Shown here: positions 15,718 through 20,076 of the stretch, one piece after another
Layout of the letters: each line of letters begins with the position of its first letter
Numbering within the stretch: the first letter of the stretch is position 1
Origin: Thermoleophilaceae bacterium
Lineage (GTDB): Bacteria; Actinomycetota; Thermoleophilia; Solirubrobacterales; JACPNS01
DNA: 20,076 nt
Direction: 5' to 3'
Assembly: GCA_016463365.1 (NCBI GenBank)
Contig: JAEMRJ010000026.1
Coordinates: 1 to 20,076 of the forward strand
Program-made: the position numbers and the translations under genes
Notes under the pieces: model-generated
Told to the model about the DNA's origin: nothing
Seen by the model: the letters and a program-made list of their open reading frames with translations, nothing else
The model's database searches: none

Positions 15718-17039
15718 TGGGAGCGCTTGTTCAGCGGATTCGCCGCTCCTTCGATGAGCCGATGCACCGCACCTCATCGAGCTTGATCGCCAGCACGCTG
15801 GTGACCGGCGCACTGGGATTTCCCTTCTGGGCGATCGCAGCTCGTACATCCACACCGGAGGAGGTCGGAAGGGCGAGCGCACTGATTGTCGCTTCAGCGG
15901 TCGTTTCGCGAATCTGCCTGCTCAACCTCGACAACGTTGTGATCCGCTTCCTGCCGCAACTGAGCAGTGCCATCGGGATCCGCATTGTCCAGTCCTACTT
16001 CGCCACGGCGGCCATCTCCGCCCTGGGGGCGTTGGTCTTTGTCCTGGTGGTGCCGGAGTTGTCCCAGGAATTCACTTTCTTGCGCGAGGATCAACTTCTG
16101 GCTGCCGGCTTCGTGGTGTTCACATCGCTGTGGTCGCTGTTTGTGCTCGAGGACGCTGTGCTGGTCGCGCTCGGCCGGGCGGTCTGGGTGCCATTGGAAA
16201 ACGGCTTCTTCGGTGTCGCCAAGATTCTGCTTCTGCCGCTGACCGCGGTGATGGCCGCGTCCACCGGGATATTTCTCGCCTGGATGGCACCGATCCTGGT
16301 GATCGTTCCGGTGATCGCTCTGCTGATCGGCCGCATCGCGCTTCCCACTGCGGCCGAAGCGCAGAAGGATGCAGCCGGCGTCGTCTCCACTTTTGGCTGG
16401 AAGGGTTTGTCGGCTTACCTCTTTCAGGATTTCTTCGGCAGCCTGTCCGGGCAGATAATCACGATGTCGCTGCCGGTGCTCGTGATTGCGCTGCTCGGAA
16501 GCGCGGACGCTGCGTACTTCTACGTGCCGTTCACACTTGTGATCGCGTTTGACGGGCTGTTCTACGCAGTCGCGTCCTCGCTGACCGTGGAGGCCGTTCG
16601 AGACACGGCCCGGGTGGACGAGCTGACGCGGCTCGCGGTCCGGCGCATGCTGATCGTGCAGCTCCCTGCCGCAGCCGCGATCATCGTTGCAGCGCCGCTG
16701 TTGCTGCTTCCGTTCGGCAGCGACTACGTGGACAACGGGACCACGCTGCTGCGACTGCTCGCACTGGGGAGCGTCTTTCGTGCGACGCTTTTTCTCTTTG
16801 ACGCGACTGCACGTCTGCAAGGCGCAGGCGCGCGGCTGATGACAGTGCGGATCATGAATCTGGCCCTGCTGCTGGCCCTGATGATCCCGCTCAGCGAAAG
16901 CCATGGAGTGAATGGCGTCGGCTGGTCATGGGCGATCGCCAACGGGGTGGCGGCGATCGTGGTGCTGCCGTACGTGATTGCGTTCGTGCGGCACCCAAAA
17001 GTGCGCGCGGCGGCGATCGTGGATCCAGTCACTCCGTGA
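15717..17039 (+). CDS. Polysaccharide/oligosaccharide flippase (Wzx/MOP superfamily), copy B
   Basis: From ATG 15717 (TGATG overlap with the glycosyltransferase) the protein is 440 aa; GTG 15714 would add one residue. About 12 hydrophobic segments fit a MOP-superfamily lipid-linked-saccharide flippase. It shares with copy A the landmarks PFWAIAAR (36-43), LNLDN with RFLP (69-80), AAYFYVPFTLVIAFDGLFYA in the second half, and LPFGSDYVDNGTTLLRLLALGS. Overall similarity looks clear but not high. It closes the plus-strand run that holds the fusion glycosyltransferase, so it is the likelier exporter of that product. Its 3' end overlaps the convergent pyruvyl transferase by 11 bp. The cargo is unknown. 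Confidence 0.88.
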   Translation: MGALVQRIRRSFDEPMHRTSSSLIASTLVTGALGFPFWAIAARTSTPEEVGRASALIVASAVVSRICLLNLDNVVIRFLPQLSSAIGIRIVQSYFATAAISALGALVFVLVVPELSQEFTFLREDQLLAAGFVVFTSLWSLFVLEDAVLVALGRAVWVPLENGFFGVAKILLLPLTAVMAASTGIFLAWMAPILVIVPVIALLIGRIALPTAAEAQKDAAGVVSTFGWKGLSAYLFQDFFGSLSGQIITMSLPVLVIALLGSADAAYFYVPFTLVIAFDGLFYAVASSLTVEAVRDTARVDELTRLAVRRMLIVQLPAAAAIIVAAPLLLLPFGSDYVDNGTTLLRLLALGSVFRATLFLFDATARLQGAGARLMTVRIMNLALLLALMIPLSESHGVNGVGWSWAIANGVAAIVVLPYVIAFVRHPKVRAAAIVDPVTP

Positions 17040-18219
17040 GCGAGGCAGAGGCATCCCGCTTGAGCGAGTCTTCCTCGTCATACCAGCGACGCAGATCGTC
17101 AGCCGTGACTTCCGCATAGTCGGCCCAGCAGCCGCCCAGTCCCTCAAGTTCCATCACGCCGGGAGTCTTCGGCGAGAAGTAGGAGATCGCGAACGCTGGC
17201 GCTCCGCCGTTCAGCGCCAGGATCGCGGCGTGGAGTCGCACGCCGACCGTCCCGCAGGAGTGCCCGTACAGCGCGCTCAGTTCCATCGGCGAGAGGTCTT
17301 CTTCGATCAGCCGCGCGTGCTCACCGATCGCTTCTGCAAGTCGCCGCGCGACCGGGCGATCGTCTTCGACTTCGGTCGGTCCAAGCGTCTGGGCGACCAC
17401 CGCGACGTTGTCGACGAGGCCGCGGTCGAGGAGCTCCCTGCTCCAGCGCGCGAGTTCGCCCACGAGCCGGGTCTCGGATGCCGGATCCGAATAGGGGTGG
17501 GTTCGCGGCGCGACGGCGACGAATCGACCGAGACCGGTGATCAGTCTTTGAACGCGTTCGGAGTCGTCGGGCGTGAGCTCGAAGGCAAGGTCACGGCGCA
17601 CCAGCGCGCACGATCGGTCGACCCCGCAACGCTCCAGCGCGTCCAACGAGGCCGATTCACGCAGCCAGACCTCTGAGCAGCCCGAAAGCACGGAGCCCAA
17701 GAGCCTGCAGTCCCGCCGCCTGGCGAACGGACCGAGGCTGTGGCCCCAGGCTCGCACGTCGATCCTGCGGCGGGCTGCGACACGCGCGGGCAGCAGCAGC
17801 TGAACGAGTCGAAGTGAGCCGAACACCGACCGACGGCCACTCGTGAACAGATTGCTGCCGCCGCAAAGGATGACCGTGTCGGTGTCACGGAGCGCGGCCG
17901 TGAGCCTGCGCGGCGACCAGCCGATTTTCGAGAGTGCTGCGACGCCACTGATCTTCAGCGCCCACAGGCCCGTCGCAAGCGGCGACGCGTCGACTGCCAG
18001 CGCCGGAACCAATGAACCGACGGTCGTGACCGACCCTCCGCTCCCGGCGGCGACGTGCCTGAAAGCACCCTCGGGCAAGGGGTTGAGCAGCCCGGCAACA
18101 GTTACGTGGCAATCGGGCCAGCGACGGCGCGCTTCCAGAACTGCGCCAAGTGTGATCGCGGCGTCGCCCTTGTTGTCATCGTGCCAGGCGTTGACAATCA
18201 GTACTCGTGGCGACGACAT
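17029..18219 (-). CDS. Polysaccharide pyruvyl transferase family protein
   Basis: This 396-aa soluble protein has the family's marks. NKGDAAIT (16-23) follows VLIVNAW, CGGSNLF (119-125) is the usual glycine-rich turn, and RAWGHSLGPF (156-165), GVRLHAAILAL (326-336) and FAISYFSPKTPGVM (343-356) complete the pattern. The family (CsaB/WcaK type) transfers pyruvate from phosphoenolpyruvate to a sugar as a ketal, adding negative charge to surface glycans. It follows the DPMS-like GT2 by 9 nt and is presumably co-transcribed and co-translated with it. No separate Shine-Dalgarno is obvious before ATG 18219. The C-terminal end is charged and overlaps the convergent flippase by 11 bp. Some members of the family have other sugar-modifying roles, so the exact reaction is less sure than the fold. 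Confidence 0.9.
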   Translation of the reverse strand: MSSPRVLIVNAWHDDNKGDAAITLGAVLEARRRWPDCHVTVAGLLNPLPEGAFRHVAAGSGGSVTTVGSLVPALAVDASPLATGLWALKISGVAALSKIGWSPRRLTAALRDTDTVILCGGSNLFTSGRRSVFGSLRLVQLLLPARVAARRRIDVRAWGHSLGPFARRRDCRLLGSVLSGCSEVWLRESASLDALERCGVDRSCALVRRDLAFELTPDDSERVQRLITGLGRFVAVAPRTHPYSDPASETRLVGELARWSRELLDRGLVDNVAVVAQTLGPTEVEDDRPVARRLAEAIGEHARLIEEDLSPMELSALYGHSCGTVGVRLHAAILALNGGAPAFAISYFSPKTPGVMELEGLGGCWADYAEVTADDLRRWYDEEDSLKRDASASLTE

Positions 18220-18228
18220 CTGAGACGC

Positions 18229-19161
18229 TCAGTGCAGTACCGGCGCGTCTAATTTCGACTCTGCTTCTGATGATCGTGGTGACCTGGGGCTGGCACGCTC
18301 GGCGAGGATCGTACGGGCGATGCGCAGCCCGTCCCGCACGACACTCAGGTTGCTGTTGCCATGGATTCGCGGCGATTCGAAGCTTGCAACTTCTGTGATG
18401 TAGAGGCCTGCAGTCCTTGCGCGAATGTTCATCAACGTCTCGATCTCAAATCCGTCGGTGTCGAGCTGGAGGTGCGGCAATGTCCATCTCCAGAATGCGC
18501 TGTAGCCGTAGCAAAGATCGGAATATCGCGTACCGAAGAGGCGATTTACGACAGAGGTGAGCGTGCGGTTTCCGAAGCTGCGGATTCTCGTGATGTCTGA
18601 GCTTCCGCCGCCCTGCATATAACGCGATCCTTTGACGAAATCCGCTCCGCAGACCAGTGCCGCGACGTAGCGTGGAATCTCGCCGGCGTCCATCGAACCG
18701 TCGGCATCAATCATCACGATGATGTCGCCGCGGCAGGCATTGAATCCGCAGATCAGCGCGTTGCCCTTGCCGGGGCGCTCCTGGCCGATGACCCGAACGT
18801 TGTGACGGAGCGACCTTGCGACATCGGCCGTGCTGTCGGTGGAGTCGCCGTCGACGAGCACAATTTCGTAGACGTCCCGAGGGATTCGCTCGAAGACGTA
18901 TGGGAGGTTTCTTGCCTCGTTCCGCGCCGGCACGACCACGCTCACACGCGGACTTCTCGTGAGCAGACCGTTTCCGTTGAGATCCTTGATCGGAGTATCG
19001 ACGAGCATGCCGCGACTGCGAGAAGCGCTCGCGCGGTGGATGCGTTCAATCTCGGGGTGGCGGGCAATCGGTCTGTGCTTGTCGACCGCCTGCTTGCGTG
19101 TCTGCTCGCGCGGAGCATCGCTCTTAGTAGGGGCAGGTTCATCGAGCGATTTCTCGTACAT
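18229..19161 (-). CDS. Family 2 glycosyltransferase, dolichyl/polyprenyl-phosphate mannosyltransferase (DPM1)-like
   Basis: From ATG 19161 the protein is 310 aa. The GT-A domain (about 71-290) has VSVVVPARNEARNLPYVFE (73-91), EIVLVDGDSTDST (99-111), GKGNAL (131-136), the metal-binding IDADGS (151-156), SDLCYGYSAFW (214-224) and DGFEIETLM (236-244). These suit the DPM1-like subgroup, which makes polyprenyl-phosphate sugars or works beside them. No C-terminal membrane helices are present. Residues 1-70 form a charged, low-complexity extension (rich in K, R, E, P) not needed for the fold. The start is fixed by GGAGGT at 19165-19170; an open frame continues upstream to 19212 without such a signal. 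It leads a two-gene operon with the pyruvyl transferase. A polyprenyl-phosphate-sugar product could feed the GT-C-like membrane protein, but that is inference. Confidence 0.88.
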   Translation of the reverse strand: MYEKSLDEPAPTKSDAPREQTRKQAVDKHRPIARHPEIERIHRASASRSRGMLVDTPIKDLNGNGLLTRSPRVSVVVPARNEARNLPYVFERIPRDVYEIVLVDGDSTDSTADVARSLRHNVRVIGQERPGKGNALICGFNACRGDIIVMIDADGSMDAGEIPRYVAALVCGADFVKGSRYMQGGGSSDITRIRSFGNRTLTSVVNRLFGTRYSDLCYGYSAFWRWTLPHLQLDTDGFEIETLMNIRARTAGLYITEVASFESPRIHGNSNLSVVRDGLRIARTILAERASPRSPRSSEAESKLDAPVLH

Positions 19162-19164
19162 GCG

Positions 19165-19170
19165 ACCTCC
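19165..19170 (-). promoter_or_regulatory. Shine-Dalgarno deciding the DPM1-like GT2 start
   Basis: GGAGGT on the minus strand ends 3 nt before ATG 19161. It selects this ATG over the upstream in-frame codon at 19212. Confidence 0.65.
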
Positions 19171-19213
19171 AATGTGAGCGCCGAGCGAGCAGGGCGCATC
19201 CTTAGTTCGCATC

Positions 19214-19228
19214 CGGAAATCATTTCCG
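19214..19228. repeat. Near-perfect 15-bp palindrome in the GT2/pyruvyl-transferase leader
   Basis: CGGAAAT-C-ATTTCCG has two 7-base arms around one central base, about 50 bp upstream of the glycosyltransferase ATG. Size and symmetry suit a dimeric regulator's operator. A partial copy of one arm (CATTCCGAT) recurs at about 19250. No matching regulator is in the window. Confidence 0.45.
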
Positions 19229-19291
19229 ATCGCGAGGGAACTGCCGAGTCATTCCGATGCCACGTGAAAATCCACGAGCATTGCTCCGAAG

Positions 19292-19309
19292 ATAGTACAG
19301 GAAATACTA
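19292..19309 (-). promoter_or_regulatory. Possible -10 element overlapped by an inverted repeat
   Basis: On the minus strand TACTAT (19297-19292) resembles a -10 hexamer about 130 bp upstream of the GT2 start, in the most AT-rich part of this gap. TAGTA (19293-19297) and TACTA (19305-19309) form an inverted repeat over it with a 7-base spacer. No good -35 sits at 16-18 bp, so the promoter call is tentative. Confidence 0.3.
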
Positions 19310-19360
19310 AGACGCAAGTACGAATATTGGTGCCGCCCCCAGGTTGGCTTAGGGGTGGGG

Positions 19361-20076
19361 CTAATGCGGGTCGAGCCACTCGCGCAGCGTCAGGTGCCGC
19401 GCGGAGTCGAGCGCCGTGCCGCGCAGCTCGCCGGCGACTTCGTCGATCAACCCGTAACGCTCGGCGACAACATTGTGCTGGTGGATCGTCTCAAGGTTCT
19501 CCTGGCGGGCAAAAACAAACGACTCCGGGCCCAGCTGGCCTTCGAACTCAGAGACGACCCCGGCGATCATCTCGCGGACGCAGTCTTCGACAAACCGCGG
19601 ACGTCGGTGGGCCTTCTCGACCACCTCGACCTCGTCGCTGCGTTTCATCAGTTCGTAGATCTCGGAGCTCATCGAGTTCTCGGCGATCTCGAGCAGCCGG
19701 GCCGCGTCGATCGAGCCGGCCCACTCTTCGGGGCATCCCACGTGCAACGTCGCGAGGCCGCGCTGATTGTGCGTGGCCACAGGCACAGCATCAAAGATCT
19801 CGGCGATCTGCGACTCGTCGTAGCCGCGTTCGGTCAGCCGGGCGTGGGAGCGCTCGGCGACCAGGTCCTGCGCGCAAGGGCAGGCTGTGATGCCCTGCGC
19901 CTGCACGCCGATCAGCTTGCGCGTGCCGCGGGCCGACGCCACTGCAGTACCGAACATCGTGTAGATCTCCTGCGTGTTGACGCCGCTGACGGGCGCAGGC
20001 TTGTGCTCGGGGTAGCGGGCCTCGATCGAAACCTCGGCGCGCGCGCCGCCCTGGCGCTCGCGGATGATCTCGGCCA
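19361..20076 (-). CDS. folE2: GTP cyclohydrolase FolE2 (type IB), partial
   Basis: The last 237 residues are visible; the N-terminus lies beyond the window. The visible part begins AEIIRERQGGARAEVSIEAR, followed by PVSGVNTQEIYTMFG. It continues with the cysteine motif GITACPCAQ and VATHNQRG, then QHNVVAERYG near the end. These are landmarks of the FolE2/MptA family, which converts GTP to 7,8-dihydroneopterin triphosphate for folate or another pterin/queuosine-type route. The open frame passes the ATG at 19957 without a break and keeps conserved sequence, so that ATG is internal. It ends with LDPH and TAG at 19361-19363, about 200 bp upstream of the glycosyltransferase gene on the same strand. 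It is probably unrelated to the glycan locus. Confidence 0.93.
   Translation of the reverse strand, partial: AEIIRERQGGARAEVSIEARYPEHKPAPVSGVNTQEIYTMFGTAVASARGTRKLIGVQAQGITACPCAQDLVAERSHARLTERGYDESQIAEIFDAVPVATHNQRGLATLHVGCPEEWAGSIDAARLLEIAENSMSSEIYELMKRSDEVEVVEKAHRRPRFVEDCVREMIAGVVSEFEGQLGPESFVFARQENLETIHQHNVVAERYGLIDEVAGELRGTALDSARHLTLREWLDPH

Noticed and set aside
14680..15882. Open frame of 400 codons on the minus strand opposite the GT4 domain
   Set aside because: Shadow of the glycosyltransferase; composition dominated by R, H, Q and G with no recognisable motif. The same holds for the long minus frames at 9794-10798, 15894-16904 and 3567-4442.
1533..19330. ATATTCG recurring in three intergenic gaps (about 1533, 4895 and 19324)
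   Set aside because: Two or three copies of a 7-mer are expected in 20 kb on both strands, and flanking bases do not extend the match.
19332..19361. C-rich and G-rich runs after folE2 as a terminator hairpin
   Set aside because: Pairing is broken by several mismatches and no U-tract follows on the minus strand.
1..20076. Defence system, CRISPR, mobile element, tRNA or rRNA
   Set aside because: No repeat-spacer pattern, transposase, integrase, restriction, toxin-antitoxin or RNA gene sequence was recognisable anywhere in the window.

Overview
The window is high-GC, densely packed chromosomal DNA. Gene content and style fit a free-living actinobacterium: a transhydrogenase alpha subunit split into two genes, actinobacterial-type glycosyltransferases, and many GTG/TTG-prone starts. 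A Thermoleophilia/Solirubrobacterales-like lineage is my guess from overall resemblance, not something the sequence proves. I see no rRNA, tRNA, CRISPR array, insertion sequence or phage gene.

Layout. (1) Positions 1-1424, minus strand: pntA2 (cut by the window edge) and pntA1 of the proton-translocating NAD(P) transhydrogenase. (2) 1655-4148, plus strand: an exported subtilisin-family (S8) protease, then a CDP-alcohol phosphatidyltransferase (pgsA-like). (3) 4145-4882, minus strand: a SAM methyltransferase whose stop codon overlaps that of pgsA. (4) 4991-7508, plus strand: two tandem paralogous secreted proteins, each with an N-terminal Ig-like domain and a GH16-like domain with an ExDxxE active-site motif. 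(5) 7505-8824, minus strand: a polysaccharide flippase, again with overlapping convergent stops. (6) 9003-17039, plus strand: a tightly coupled run of seven genes: GT2 glycosyltransferase, a 646-aa polytopic membrane protein, a 132-aa membrane protein, a 71-aa membrane protein, a NodB-type deacetylase, a GT2-GT4 fusion glycosyltransferase and a second flippase. (7) 17029-19161, minus strand: a DPMS-like GT2 followed by a polysaccharide pyruvyl transferase. (8) 19361-20076, minus strand: the C-terminal part of GTP cyclohydrolase FolE2, cut by the window edge.

Taken together, 4.1-19.2 kb is best read as a cell-surface polysaccharide or glycolipid locus. GT2, GT2-GT4 and DPMS-like enzymes would build the glycan. 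The deacetylase, pyruvyl transferase and perhaps the methyltransferase would decorate it, two flippases would move lipid-linked units across the membrane, and the unfamiliar membrane trio could polymerise, extend or transfer them. The secreted GH16-like pair could trim or remodel the product. The window shows no initiating phosphoglycosyltransferase, no Wzz/Wza/Wzc homologue and no recognisable Wzy, so the chemistry and export route are open. The least familiar part is the overlapping GT2/646-aa/132-aa/71-aa cassette at 9.0-12.5 kb.
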